The notes below the pieces were generated by a model. That model was not told the origin of the DNA, did not search any database, and worked only from the letters and a program-made list of their open reading frames with translations. 64,000 nt of DNA from Pseudomonas putida. Its GTDB lineage: Bacteria > Pseudomonadota > Gammaproteobacteria > Pseudomonadales > Pseudomonadaceae. Shown here piece after piece: positions 10,989 through 19,842 of this stretch; position 1 is the stretch's first letter; each line of letters starts with the position of its first letter. The stretch spans positions 4,154,001 through 4,218,000 of the forward strand of contig NZ_CP039371.1 in NCBI RefSeq assembly GCF_005080685.1. The letters are read 5' to 3'. Made by a program: the position numbers and the translations under genes.

Positions 10989-11081
10989 AGCATAGTGGCT
11001 TGTGGTCTGATGCGATGAGGGCTGGGCCGATTCCAATGTTCGGATGGCCCGGTTACGGGTACGGTTCGCCCCGTGAATGGG

Positions 11082-11180
11082 TCAGGCGATGATCTTCAGG
11101 AAGATCATGGTCGCCAGCAGATCCAGGACCAGCACGGCGACTACGACGAAGATCATGTAGTAGCGGTCGTCTTGAGTCAT
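11082..11180 (-). CDS. 32-residue single-span membrane protein
   Basis: The frame encodes MTQDDRYYMIF, then a run of hydrophobic residues (VVVAVLVLDLLATMIFLKII), and ends in Ala. A GGGGGA ribosome site lies 7 bp before the ATG. The short charged N terminus and single hydrophobic helix suggest a small inner-membrane protein. No family recognised. It stands alone between two transcription units. Confidence 0.6.
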   Translation of the reverse strand: MTQDDRYYMIFVVVAVLVLDLLATMIFLKIIA

Positions 11181-11294
11181 TTTTGCGTTCCCCCAGGTGC
11201 GTGCTTTTGCAGGGGAGGAGCAATTCTTGTTCCAAGGCGCGTTTAACCGAGCCAGCTATGCGCACCGACCTGGACCATCTGCCGGCCTATACCG

Positions 11295-12176
11295 TTAACT
11301 GGCGGTGTGAGCCAGTGGCGTCAGACCACTGTCTTTGATGGCTGCGTCGGCTTCTTGTGACGCCAGGTAGTCGAGTAATGCCTGGGCTGCAGCATGGTGC
11401 TGGCTCTTGCTGACGACAGCGCCGCAATACAGGGTCATCTTCTGAGCTTCGGCCGGGATGAGGCCCACAATGTCGATTCCCTTCACTGGCTTGAGCTCAC
11501 TTAGCTGCTGGAAGCCGATCTGCGCCTGCCCCCGAGCGACTACGGCGCCAACGGGTTCGGCCGGGATCATGTGGGCCTTGGCCTCGAACTCGCTACCAAG
11601 GTGCATACGAGGGAACAACGTCTTGGAAAGGTATACGCCGCTTGCGCTGTCGGAATAGGCGACAGAGGCGCTGTGTTGCAGCACTGTGCGCAACCCCTGC
11701 ATAGTGCTGATATCCGGCTTTGGTTCGCCTTTGCGTACGGCCATGGCAATGAACGATTGTCCGAGATCCACCCGGCTGTCTATCTTCAGCATTTGCAGTG
11801 CCATCCGCTTGCGCGCCAAGTCTGCATCGTTCGCAGTCTGGCGGACCGCCTGCGTCCTGAGCACCTCATAGGTAAGGACATTGCACGCTGCTTGTGTCAC
11901 GCCACCCTTTTGCTGGACGTCGAAAGCGGCTCGTTGCCGCTCAGCATGCATCCTTGCCGGATCATACTGAAACTCGTCAATTTGCTCCTCAAGCGTCAGG
12001 CTGTTGGCAGCCGCCAAGTTCATGTCCATCCTCCCCGCGATCGCGCACGCCTCCCCTGTGGTCAATGCCAGCGCGATACTTTCGTACTGAGCGTCCTGCA
12101 TCACGGGCTTTTCAGGCTGGACAGCACATCCCGATAGCATGACGGCAGCCATGAGCATAGGAACATAAATTTTCAT
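11295..12176 (-). CDS. lipoprotein with a ModA-like C-terminal half and an unrelated N-terminal half
   Basis: 293 residues. The N terminus is a lipoprotein signal ending in MLSGC. Residues from about 140 match ModA-type periplasmic binding proteins: SFIAMAVRKGEPKPDIST, SASVAYSDSASGVYLS, GQAQIGFQQLSELKPVKGID. The preceding 120 residues do not resemble the missing ModA N-lobe; they look like a small helical lipoprotein domain. The product may be a chimera or a remnant sensor. It starts 9 bp after the LysR gene on the same strand, so the two probably form an operon. Confidence 0.75.
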   Translation of the reverse strand: MKIYVPMLMAAVMLSGCAVQPEKPVMQDAQYESIALALTTGEACAIAGRMDMNLAAANSLTLEEQIDEFQYDPARMHAERQRAAFDVQQKGGVTQAACNVLTYEVLRTQAVRQTANDADLARKRMALQMLKIDSRVDLGQSFIAMAVRKGEPKPDISTMQGLRTVLQHSASVAYSDSASGVYLSKTLFPRMHLGSEFEAKAHMIPAEPVGAVVARGQAQIGFQQLSELKPVKGIDIVGLIPAEAQKMTLYCGAVVSKSQHHAAAQALLDYLASQEADAAIKDSGLTPLAHTAS

Positions 12177-12185
12177 CAGATCACC

Positions 12186-13085
12186 TCACGTCGTGGGTCG
12201 ACTGCTCCTGGCCAACTCTTTGAACAACCAGTGCTTTAGCTGGTGAACTGCCTGGGCCTGCCGAGGACGGCGTGGGTGCACCAGGTAGTGACCCACGTAG
12301 CGAACGCTATTGCTGACATCGCGAAGCGGGCTGACCAAGCGGCCACTAGCCAACTCCTGCTCGGCTACCAGGTCAGACTCAAGTACGACCCCCAGCCCTG
12401 CTGCCGCAGCGGCTATACCCATGGAACTCCTGTCAAACGCCAAACCGTAGCTACTCGGCGGCTGCATGCCGTTCGCTGCAAACCAGCCTTTCCACTGGAT
12501 GGACTGGCCGTCGCTCTGGATCAGGAACTGGGAATACAAATCCTGTGGGGTGCGCAGGTACTTGGCGACCTCCGGGCTACATAGCGGTGTCAGCTCCTCG
12601 ATGCGTAGCGGCGTCTTCTCATGGGGCGAAGGTCTCGGCTCACCGTAGACGATGTCCAGGTCGAAATCATCGTTATCGAACAGCGCATAGTCCGTGCTCG
12701 CCGAAATACGCAGATCAATGCCGGGGTGATCTTTCAGGAAACTCGCTAACCGCGGCACCAACCACTGGCTGGCGAATGTAGGCGCGGTGTGCAGACGCAG
12801 AGGTACTGCAGGCTCGTTGGTCGCGATCGCAAGGCCTCGACTCATTTCTTCAAACCCCCGCTGAACGTGATCCAGCAGCATGGCGCCTTCTGGCGTCAGG
12901 GCGGTATTGCGCGTGTTCCGCGTGAAGAGGGTGAGTCCGGCGGCCGCTTCCAGTTTGCGAATCGCATGGCTGACCGCGCTCGGGGAGAGATCGAGCTCCT
13001 TTGCTGCCTCGATAAACGAGCAGGTACGGCCCGCTGCTTCGAAAACCCTGAGGGCAGGAAGAGGCACCCGTTTCAACAGTTTCAT
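12186..13085 (-). CDS. LysR-family regulator, GcvA-like
   Basis: 299 residues with the GcvA-type opening LPALRVFEAAGRTCSFIEAA and HTH ELDLSPSAVSHAIRKLE, then an effector-binding domain. It diverges from the transketolase operon over a 150-bp gap, so it is the likely regulator of that operon. The effector is unknown. The ModA-like lipoprotein gene follows directly. Confidence 0.93.
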   Translation of the reverse strand: MKLLKRVPLPALRVFEAAGRTCSFIEAAKELDLSPSAVSHAIRKLEAAAGLTLFTRNTRNTALTPEGAMLLDHVQRGFEEMSRGLAIATNEPAVPLRLHTAPTFASQWLVPRLASFLKDHPGIDLRISASTDYALFDNDDFDLDIVYGEPRPSPHEKTPLRIEELTPLCSPEVAKYLRTPQDLYSQFLIQSDGQSIQWKGWFAANGMQPPSSYGLAFDRSSMGIAAAAAGLGVVLESDLVAEQELASGRLVSPLRDVSNSVRYVGHYLVHPRRPRQAQAVHQLKHWLFKELARSSRPTT

Positions 13086-13235
13086 TGATGAATCCAGTTC
13101 ATTAACGGACGAATTTAAACCTTTTGTCGAGCCATTATTTTTACATGAATATCAGGAGATTACCCAATTAGGTTGCTGACCGATGAATAGTTTGCGTCAG
13201 CAATCCCGGATCGCTGGTCACCAATGGAGAACAAT

Positions 13236-14093
13236 ATGACCGAGATTCACCACCCGCTCTTGGCCAGGATGTCGGAACATGCGTGGCGTATTCGGCGTTT
13301 CGCCTTGCGCATGGGCGAGGTTCAGGGCCAGGGCTATGTGGGCCAGGCGCTGGGCTGGGCCGACGTGCTTGCCGTTGCTTACTGCCACGCCATGAACATG
13401 CGTGCTGAGGATCCTGAATGGGAGGGCCGTGACCGATTCCTGCTTTCGCATGGTCATTACGCCATCGCGCTATACGCAGCTCTGCTGGAAGCCGGGGTGC
13501 TTCCCGAAGAAGAACTGGAGACCTACGGTTCCGACGACAGCCGACTCCCTATGTCCGGTATGGCCACCTATACCCCCGGCATGGAGATCTCGGGTGGTTC
13601 ACTCGGTCAAGGCTTGGCGATCGCGGTAGGCCAAGCCCTCGCGCTACGCATGAAGGGCAACGATGCCTTCGTTTACAACTCGATGTCCGACGGGGAGCTG
13701 GACGAGGGCGCGGTGTGGGAAGCGGCAATGTCCGCCTCGCATCATCAGTTGGGCAACCTGATCAACCTGGTAGACATCAACCGCCAGCAGGCCGATGGCC
13801 CTTCCCATGACATCCTCCAGTTCGAGCCTCTGGTCGATAAATGGGCGGCGTTTGGCTGGCATGTACAACGTGTAGACGGCAACGACCTACAGGCGGTGAT
13901 CGAGGCGTTCGACCTTGCTCGTGGTTTCACGGGGGACAAACCTCGCGTGATCCTGTTCGACACCCTGATGGGTAAGGGTGTGCCATTCCTGGAGCAGCGG
14001 GACAAGAACCACTTCATCCGGGTCGAGCCCGAGGAGTGGCAGCAAGCACTTACAGACCTCGACGAGATCTACGCGACCCGGAGCCCACAATGA
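13236..14093 (+). CDS. transketolase, N-terminal (ThDP-binding) subunit
   Basis: 285 residues, the pyrophosphate-binding half of a split transketolase. HGHYAIALYAALLEAG and SDGELDEGAVWEAAMSASHH-(7)-VDINRQQ correspond to the ThDP/Mg site; the usual GDG is SDG here. GGSLGQGLAIAVGQALALR is also conserved. The ATG at 13236 has GGAGA before it; an in-frame ATG at 13224 does not. The stop overlaps the start of the C-terminal subunit (ATGA). Without a nearby kinase, a non-phosphorylated ketose donor is conceivable. Confidence 0.9.
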   Translation: MTEIHHPLLARMSEHAWRIRRFALRMGEVQGQGYVGQALGWADVLAVAYCHAMNMRAEDPEWEGRDRFLLSHGHYAIALYAALLEAGVLPEEELETYGSDDSRLPMSGMATYTPGMEISGGSLGQGLAIAVGQALALRMKGNDAFVYNSMSDGELDEGAVWEAAMSASHHQLGNLINLVDINRQQADGPSHDILQFEPLVDKWAAFGWHVQRVDGNDLQAVIEAFDLARGFTGDKPRVILFDTLMGKGVPFLEQRDKNHFIRVEPEEWQQALTDLDEIYATRSPQ

Positions 14094-15088
14094 ACGCCAC
14101 CGCGCCAAAGCCCAAACTCACGACTTCGTCCATGATCGCTTCTATCGCAAGCGAGGGGCAGCGAACCACCTCGGCACCGTTTGGCCACGCCCTGGTCACG
14201 GCAGGTCAAAAGAACCCTCGTATTGTCGGCATGACTGCGGATTTGGCTAAGTACACCGACATGCACATATTCGCTCAGCGCTATCCAGAGCGATTCTTAC
14301 AAATGGGTATGGCTGAGCAATTGCTTATGGCTGCCGCCGGCGGTATGGCCAAGGAAGGCTTCGTGCCCTTCGCCACCACCTACGCGGTATTCGCCACCCG
14401 ACGCGCTTATGACTTCATTCATCAAGTCATCGCTGAGGAGAACCTGAACGTCAAAATCTGCGCAGCGCTGCCGGGCTTGACGACTGGGTACGGCCCGAGC
14501 CATCAGGCTACAGAGGATCTAGCGATGATGCGCGCGATTCCGCAGATGATGGTTATCGATCCTTGCGACGCATTGGAAACCGAGCAGTGCGTGGCCGCGA
14601 TCGCTGAGCACGACGGCCCTGTCTATATGCGCCTGCCTCGTGGGCGGGTACCGCTGATTCTCGACGAGTACGATTACCGTTTCGAGCTCGGTAAAGCCCA
14701 GCGCCTACGCGATGGCAACGATGTGCTGGTCATTTCCTCGGGCCTTATGACAATGCGTGCTCTGGAAGTCGCAGACGAATTGGCCAAGCACAAAGTGGAC
14801 ACCGCCGTTTTGCACGTTCCGACAATTAAGCCGCTCGATGTCCAGACCATCCTGGAGCAATGCCGGCGCGAAGGCCGCCTGGTAGTCATTGCGGAAAACC
14901 ACACTCAAATCGGCGGCCTGGGTGAGGCCATCGCCATGGCCTTATTGCAGGCCCGCGTACAGCCTGAAGTGCGTCACGTTGCGCTGCCCGATCAGTTCCT
15001 GGATGCAGGCGCACTGCCGACATTGCACGACCGCTACGGCATCTCCAAAGACGTCATGGTCGCCAACATTCAGCGCTGGCTAGGCTGA
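14090..15088 (+). CDS. transketolase, C-terminal (pyrimidine-binding) subunit
   Basis: 332 residues completing the two-subunit transketolase. It contains RFLQMGMAEQLLMAAAGGMAKEG, the segment with the Glu that activates ThDP, and LTTGYGPSHQATEDLAMMRA. Its ATG overlaps the stop of the N-terminal subunit by 4 bp, so a 1:1 complex is expected. Split transketolases occur in special pathways such as apulose-4-phosphate or sulfofructose cleavage. Physiological substrate unknown. Confidence 0.9.
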   Translation: MNATAPKPKLTTSSMIASIASEGQRTTSAPFGHALVTAGQKNPRIVGMTADLAKYTDMHIFAQRYPERFLQMGMAEQLLMAAAGGMAKEGFVPFATTYAVFATRRAYDFIHQVIAEENLNVKICAALPGLTTGYGPSHQATEDLAMMRAIPQMMVIDPCDALETEQCVAAIAEHDGPVYMRLPRGRVPLILDEYDYRFELGKAQRLRDGNDVLVISSGLMTMRALEVADELAKHKVDTAVLHVPTIKPLDVQTILEQCRREGRLVVIAENHTQIGGLGEAIAMALLQARVQPEVRHVALPDQFLDAGALPTLHDRYGISKDVMVANIQRWLG

Positions 15089-15218
15089 CCATTCCCTGCC
15101 CTCACGGTAGCGCCCGCTCACGTTGAATGCCCTTCTGCCTGGGTACGTTGAGCGGGCTCTCGTTCCGCACACTCCGTTGCTCCTCTGGATCGTCCCAATA
15201 AGTACAAAGGTGATGGCG

Positions 15219-16520
15219 ATGCAAAAAGGCACCAATCTTCTGAAGAAAAAACGTGTATGGATCTATGCGTTTCTCTTCACCCTGACCTTGATCAACTACG
15301 TCGACCGTGTGTCGCTCTCGGTCGCGTCCAAAGTTCTCAAGGAAGAGTTCGACATCTCGCCGGTTGCGATGGGATACCTCTTCTCCTCGTTCGTCTGGCT
15401 CTACTTTCTCGCGCTCATCCCCATGGGCTATCTCGTAGGCCGCTTCGGACCGAAAAAGGTCAACGGCTATGGGATAGGTGTCTGGTCGGTGGCAACTGCC
15501 TGCACCGCACTGTCGACAGGTTTCATCTCATTGCTCAGTTGCAGGCTGATCATGGGCATGGGGGAGGCTACCACCTACCCCGCCGGTGCCCGGGTCATCC
15601 GCGAATGGATGCCGCTCAAAGAGCGCGGTATGGCCACTGCAGTCTTCCACAGCGGCAGCCTGGTCGGGCCCGCCATTGGTGCCATTGGTTTCGGCTGGCT
15701 GATCAGTACATTCGGCTGGCGCATCGCATTTGTCGTGGCCGGTGCATTGGGCTTCGTCTGGCTGGCTGCCTGGTTGAGATGGTACAGCCATCCCGCTAAA
15801 GCGCCGTGGCTGGGGGATGCCGAACGCGCAGAAATTGCCGCTGGCAGCATCTCCTCCAGCGCAGACCCTGCCCGGACTGTTTCCCTTGGTCTGAAAGGCC
15901 TCGCTCGCTCAAGCAGCATGTGGGCCATCGCCCTGTCCCATGGATGTGCGGTCTATGCCACCTACTTCTTCCTGACCTGGTTGCCAAGCTATCTGCAAGC
16001 CGAGAAAGGTCTGACGGTGATGTCGAGCGGTATCTACACCGCGATTCCGTATCTGGGCGCTGCAGTGCTTGCCATCGTCATTGGTCGCTTGAGTGACAAA
16101 GTGATGCGCCCAGGGGCCGCAGAATCGGGACAGAGGCGCATGGTCGTTGCCAGCGTTCTGCTGGCGTCTTCGGTCATCTTCCTGGTTCCTGCAATCGACA
16201 ATACCTGGGCAATTCTTTTCGTCATCACGCTTTCGCTGGCCACTTGTGCCTCAGCGATTTCCCTGAACCTCTCGCTGGTCAACGATCTGGTGCGTTCGGA
16301 AGACGACGTCGGCACTGCAGCTGGCTTCATCACTGCAGTCGGCAATCTGTTCGGTCTGCTCGCTCCGATCGTGACCGGCTACGTGGTGGCCGGCTCTGGC
16401 AGCTTCGCCTTGGCCTTCGTCGTCGTCGGCGCATTACTTGTGATCGGCTCAGTCCTCTCGATGTTCTGTACGCGTCGGCCCATCGGCTTTGCAGCCTCCG
16501 GCAAACAGGCCATGGCCTGA
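15219..16520 (+). CDS. MFS carrier, anion:cation symporter type
   Basis: 433 residues with twelve hydrophobic segments. It opens KKKRVWIYAFLFTLTLINYVDR and contains the loop YLVGRFGPKKVNGYGIGVWS and the MGMGEATTYPAGARVIREW region of the ACS/Pht1 group, which import sugar acids and similar organic anions. The ATG at 15219 has AAAGG 8 bp ahead; the in-frame ATG at 15213 is too close to that site. Third gene of the transketolase operon, and probably the uptake step. Confidence 0.9.
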   Translation: MQKGTNLLKKKRVWIYAFLFTLTLINYVDRVSLSVASKVLKEEFDISPVAMGYLFSSFVWLYFLALIPMGYLVGRFGPKKVNGYGIGVWSVATACTALSTGFISLLSCRLIMGMGEATTYPAGARVIREWMPLKERGMATAVFHSGSLVGPAIGAIGFGWLISTFGWRIAFVVAGALGFVWLAAWLRWYSHPAKAPWLGDAERAEIAAGSISSSADPARTVSLGLKGLARSSSMWAIALSHGCAVYATYFFLTWLPSYLQAEKGLTVMSSGIYTAIPYLGAAVLAIVIGRLSDKVMRPGAAESGQRRMVVASVLLASSVIFLVPAIDNTWAILFVITLSLATCASAISLNLSLVNDLVRSEDDVGTAAGFITAVGNLFGLLAPIVTGYVVAGSGSFALAFVVVGALLVIGSVLSMFCTRRPIGFAASGKQAMA

Positions 16521-16551
16521 ATCAATAGCAAATGAAGGAAGTAGTAGCGTC

Positions 16552-16950
16552 ATGAATCAACGTAGTAGTGAATCCCGCAGCAACGGCCGGGCCTCGGCTG
16601 GTCACAGCGGGAAATGGCGGCTGGCGACCGTCGTGTTAGCCCTGGCGCTGGGGGCATTTGGCATGGCCCTTTTTGGCGGAGGCGTATGGCTGATGGCTTT
16701 GGGCGGTAGCTGGTATTACGCCCTCACTGGGGCGGGATGCGTAGTAACCGCTGTTCTGCTGTGCAGGCAACGATTTGCAGCCGTGCACCTGTTCGCCGTG
16801 ATCTGGGGCCTGACGCTGATTTGGGCTTTATGGGAAGTCGGACTCAACTGGTGGGGGCTTGTACCACGTCTCGTGGCAATCACCGTCATCCTGTTGTTGA
16901 TCCTTGCCGTGTCGCCGTCACTGCGTCGCGCCCCTCGCTCTGCTGCGTAA
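16552..16950 (+). CDS. small membrane subunit of a PQQ dehydrogenase (SldB-like)
   Basis: 132 residues with four to five hydrophobic spans. It corresponds to the N-terminal membrane domain of membrane glucose dehydrogenase: the stretch LIWALWEVGLNWWGLVPRL is diagnostic. In Gcd this domain is fused to the catalytic barrel. Here it is a separate gene 11 bp before the catalytic gene, the same order and size as sldB-sldA of Gluconobacter polyol dehydrogenase. It should pass electrons to ubiquinone and anchor the catalytic subunit. Confidence 0.85.
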   Translation: MNQRSSESRSNGRASAGHSGKWRLATVVLALALGAFGMALFGGGVWLMALGGSWYYALTGAGCVVTAVLLCRQRFAAVHLFAVIWGLTLIWALWEVGLNWWGLVPRLVAITVILLLILAVSPSLRRAPRSAA

Positions 16951-16961
16951 AGAGGTTTGTC

Positions 16962-18992
16962 ATGTTCCTATCAGTCAAATGCAGAAGCGCACTGGCGCTC
17001 GCCGTTTCTTGCGCGCTTCAGGTGCAGTTCGCTCAAGCTCAGCAGATGCCGCAGGTCGGCAGCGATTGGCCATTCTATGGCGGCGATCACAACGCTCAGC
17101 GCTTCAGCCCACTCAAGCAGATTACCCCGGAAAACGTCGGGCATCTGGAGCGCGCATTTGTGTATCACACACGGGATTTGCCGAATCCTGGCAGTCGCTA
17201 CTCGCCTGAAACAACCCCGGTCAAGGTCGGCAACGACCTGCTGATGTGCTCTGCCAAAAACATCCTTATTTCGATCAACGCTGCAACCGGCAAGGAAAAC
17301 TGGCGTCACGACCCTGGAGTACCTGATCAGGCCATTCCTCACGCAGCAGCATGCCGCGGCGTGGCGGTGTACACCGCACCAGAGATCCCTGAGTCCGCAC
17401 AATGCCGCAGCCGTGTGGTAGAAGCGACACTCGATGCGAGGCTGGTAGCTGTAGATCTGCGCACAGGCGAGCCATGCAAGGACTTCGGACAGAACGGTAC
17501 TGTGGATCTTTGGGAAGGTCTGGGGAAAAAAGTCCCCGGCTGGTATGCGGTTACAGCCCCTCCTACCATCGTCAATGGCGTGGTGGTCACAGGGGCACAA
17601 ATTCGCGACGGTCAGGATGAGGATGCACCTTCTGGGGTGATCCGCGGCTACGACGCAATCACCGGGAAAATGGCCTGGGCTTGGGATCTGGGTAACCCTG
17701 AAAACGTTCATGGCCCAGCCGAAGGCAGCACCTACACCCGTGGCACCCCGAATATGTGGACGGCTGCAGTGGGCGATGAGCAGCTTGGCTACGTCTACCT
17801 ACCGATCAGCAACTCCTCCATTGATTACTACGGTTCCAACCGTAGCGAGGCAGAAAACAAGTATTCGACCTCACTGGTGGCCGTCGACGTGAAGACCGGC
17901 AAGGACGTATGGCACTTCCAGACCATCCGCCACGATGTGTGGGATTATGACCTGGGCAGCCAGCCGACACTTCTTGATTTCCCTGGCAAAGACGGAAAAC
18001 CAGTGGCTGCCGTACTGCTGCCAACGAAGCAGGGTGATATCTACATCCTGGATCGTGCAACTGGCGAGCCTCTCGTTCCGATTGGTGAAGTCGAAGCGCC
18101 AAAAGGCGGCTCCGTTGAACCCCAGTTCCTGGCTGATACTCAACCTACGTCCGAGTGGCACACGCTGCGCAAGGCACCGAAAACCGAAGCGGACATGTGG
18201 GGTTTTTCACCACTTGATCAATTGATGTGCCGCATCCAGTTCCGCCAGGCCAACTACGAAGGCTACCTGACGCCACCATCGGTGGATCGTCCCTGGATTC
18301 AATACCCAGGCTACAACGGTGGCTCCGATTGGGGCTCGGTCGCGATCGACCCAGTACGACGACTGCTAATCGCCAATTACAACGACATTCCTAACCTGAA
18401 CCAGCTCATACCGCGTGAGCAGGCAGACAAGATGGGGCTCAAACCTATCTATGCGCCAAAGGTCGATGAGACCTCTCTGAACAAAGCTGGCAGCAAATCG
18501 GGCAAGGGCGAAGGTGGCGCATCGACCTATCCGCAGGTCAACGCGCCTTACGCGATCAGTGTGAATGCGGGATGGCGTAACTGGGGCACCGGCGTGCCGT
18601 GCTCGGCACCTCCCTATGGCGGAATTCGTGCAATCAGCTTGGATACCGGCAAGACCGTGTGGGACGAGCCGCTGGGTACCGCGCGTCGCAACGGGCCTTT
18701 CGGCATCCCGTCTCATCTGCCACTGAATATCGGCTTGCCGAACAATGGCGGAACGGTGGTCACCGCAGGTGGACTCACCTTCGTCGGCGCGGCGACTGAC
18801 AACTTGTTCCGTGCCATCGACACGACTACCGGTAAGGTGCTGTGGGAAGACACGTTGACGGCGGGCGCCCAAGCCAACCCGATCTCGTACGAGGTTGATG
18901 GTGAGCAGTATGTGCTCGTCTCAGCGTCTGGCCACGCCTTCATGGAAACCGGCACCAGCGACGAAATCATCGCATACAAGCTGCGTAAGTAA
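16962..18992 (+). CDS. PQQ-dependent dehydrogenase catalytic subunit (SldA-like), secreted
   Basis: 676 residues with an N-terminal signal peptide ending near QVQFAQA, then an eight-bladed PQQ barrel of the glucose/quinate/polyol family. GDHNAQRFSPLKQITPENV opens the barrel, with HDVWDYDLGSQP and the closing ALLE-type repeats VVTAGGLTFVGAATDNLFRA present. It lacks the membrane domain that the preceding gene supplies. It probably oxidises a polyol or aldose in the periplasm and delivers electrons to quinone. GAGG precedes the ATG. Substrate cannot be read from sequence. Confidence 0.9.
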   Translation: MFLSVKCRSALALAVSCALQVQFAQAQQMPQVGSDWPFYGGDHNAQRFSPLKQITPENVGHLERAFVYHTRDLPNPGSRYSPETTPVKVGNDLLMCSAKNILISINAATGKENWRHDPGVPDQAIPHAAACRGVAVYTAPEIPESAQCRSRVVEATLDARLVAVDLRTGEPCKDFGQNGTVDLWEGLGKKVPGWYAVTAPPTIVNGVVVTGAQIRDGQDEDAPSGVIRGYDAITGKMAWAWDLGNPENVHGPAEGSTYTRGTPNMWTAAVGDEQLGYVYLPISNSSIDYYGSNRSEAENKYSTSLVAVDVKTGKDVWHFQTIRHDVWDYDLGSQPTLLDFPGKDGKPVAAVLLPTKQGDIYILDRATGEPLVPIGEVEAPKGGSVEPQFLADTQPTSEWHTLRKAPKTEADMWGFSPLDQLMCRIQFRQANYEGYLTPPSVDRPWIQYPGYNGGSDWGSVAIDPVRRLLIANYNDIPNLNQLIPREQADKMGLKPIYAPKVDETSLNKAGSKSGKGEGGASTYPQVNAPYAISVNAGWRNWGTGVPCSAPPYGGIRAISLDTGKTVWDEPLGTARRNGPFGIPSHLPLNIGLPNNGGTVVTAGGLTFVGAATDNLFRAIDTTTGKVLWEDTLTAGAQANPISYEVDGEQYVLVSASGHAFMETGTSDEIIAYKLRK

Positions 18993-18999
18993 TGCCTTG

Positions 19000-19021
19000 A
19001 CGGGGCCCGCGTGGGCCCCGT
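19000..19021 (+). terminator. GC-rich hairpin between the PQQ dehydrogenase and SDR genes
   Basis: Perfect 9-bp stem ACGGGGCCC / GGGCCCCGT with loop GCGT, 7 bp after the stop codon, followed only by CTT. It may reduce rather than stop transcription into the SDR gene. Confidence 0.55.
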
Positions 19022-19051
19022 CTTGACACTGATTCACAGAGGAGTTTGATC

Positions 19052-19804
19052 ATGGATTTGGGTTTGCAAGGAAAACGCGTACTGGTGAGCGGCGCTTCCA
19101 GGGGTATCGGGCGGGCAATTGCCAAGTTGTTCCTCGATGAGGGCGCCAAAGTGGCCTTCTGTGCTCGGGGTACCGCAGGCGTCCAAACGACGCAACAAGC
19201 ACTCGGTCATGACGCCATCGGTACCGCCGTTGATGTCACCCAGCCCGACCAGGTGCAGGCCTGGGTCACGGATGCAGCGCAGCGTCTTGGTGGAATCGAT
19301 ATCGTCGTGCCGAATGTGAGCGCTCTGGCTGGCGGAGATGACTTGCATACATGGCGGCGAGCCTTCGACACCGATTTACTGGGAAGTGCGACGATGGTCA
19401 AAGCCGCCTTGCCCGCCCTGCGTCAATCGCAAGCCGCATCGGTCGTCCTGATTTCCAGCGTATCGGGCCGCGAAGTCGATATGTTCGCAGAGCCTTACGG
19501 TGTACTGAAAGCAGCCTTGCTGCACTACGGTAAAACGCTGTCTGCACGCCATGCGCACGAAGGTATTCGGGTGAACTCTGTCTCCCCGGGAAACGTGTAT
19601 TTTCCTGAGGGCGTATGGGGTGACATAGAGCGCGACCAGCCCGAGACCTTCGCAAAATGTCTAGCTGAAAACCCGTTGGGCCGCATGGCTACACCCGAGG
19701 AAGTAGCTAGAGCGGTCGTATTCCTGGCCAGCCCTGCTGCAAGCTTTACTACCGGCACGAACTTGCTCGTGGATGGCGGGCTGACACGCTCGGTGCAGTT
19801 CTGA
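19052..19804 (+). CDS. short-chain dehydrogenase/reductase
   Basis: 250 residues of a classical SDR. GASRGIG (residues 14-20) binds the nucleotide. The active-site Ser lies in ISSVSG, with Tyr149 and Lys153 in YGVLK. The NNAG motif is replaced by PNVSA. NPLGRMATPEEVARAVVFLASPAASFTTG is the usual C-terminal segment. The ATG at 19052 follows GAGGAG. It probably interconverts a carbonyl and alcohol in the pathway of the transketolase and PQQ dehydrogenase; the hairpin before it may set its dosage. Confidence 0.93.
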   Translation: MDLGLQGKRVLVSGASRGIGRAIAKLFLDEGAKVAFCARGTAGVQTTQQALGHDAIGTAVDVTQPDQVQAWVTDAAQRLGGIDIVVPNVSALAGGDDLHTWRRAFDTDLLGSATMVKAALPALRQSQAASVVLISSVSGREVDMFAEPYGVLKAALLHYGKTLSARHAHEGIRVNSVSPGNVYFPEGVWGDIERDQPETFAKCLAENPLGRMATPEEVARAVVFLASPAASFTTGTNLLVDGGLTRSVQF

Positions 19805-19842
19805 GCACCCAGGCCTAACGGTAGTGAACTGGAAAGATTTGA

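Noticed and set aside
11000..11300. A second tRNA-Ser fragment marking the left end of an older island
   Set aside because: I searched this side for the T-arm sequence of tRNA-Ser and saw none, so a tandem island is not supported.
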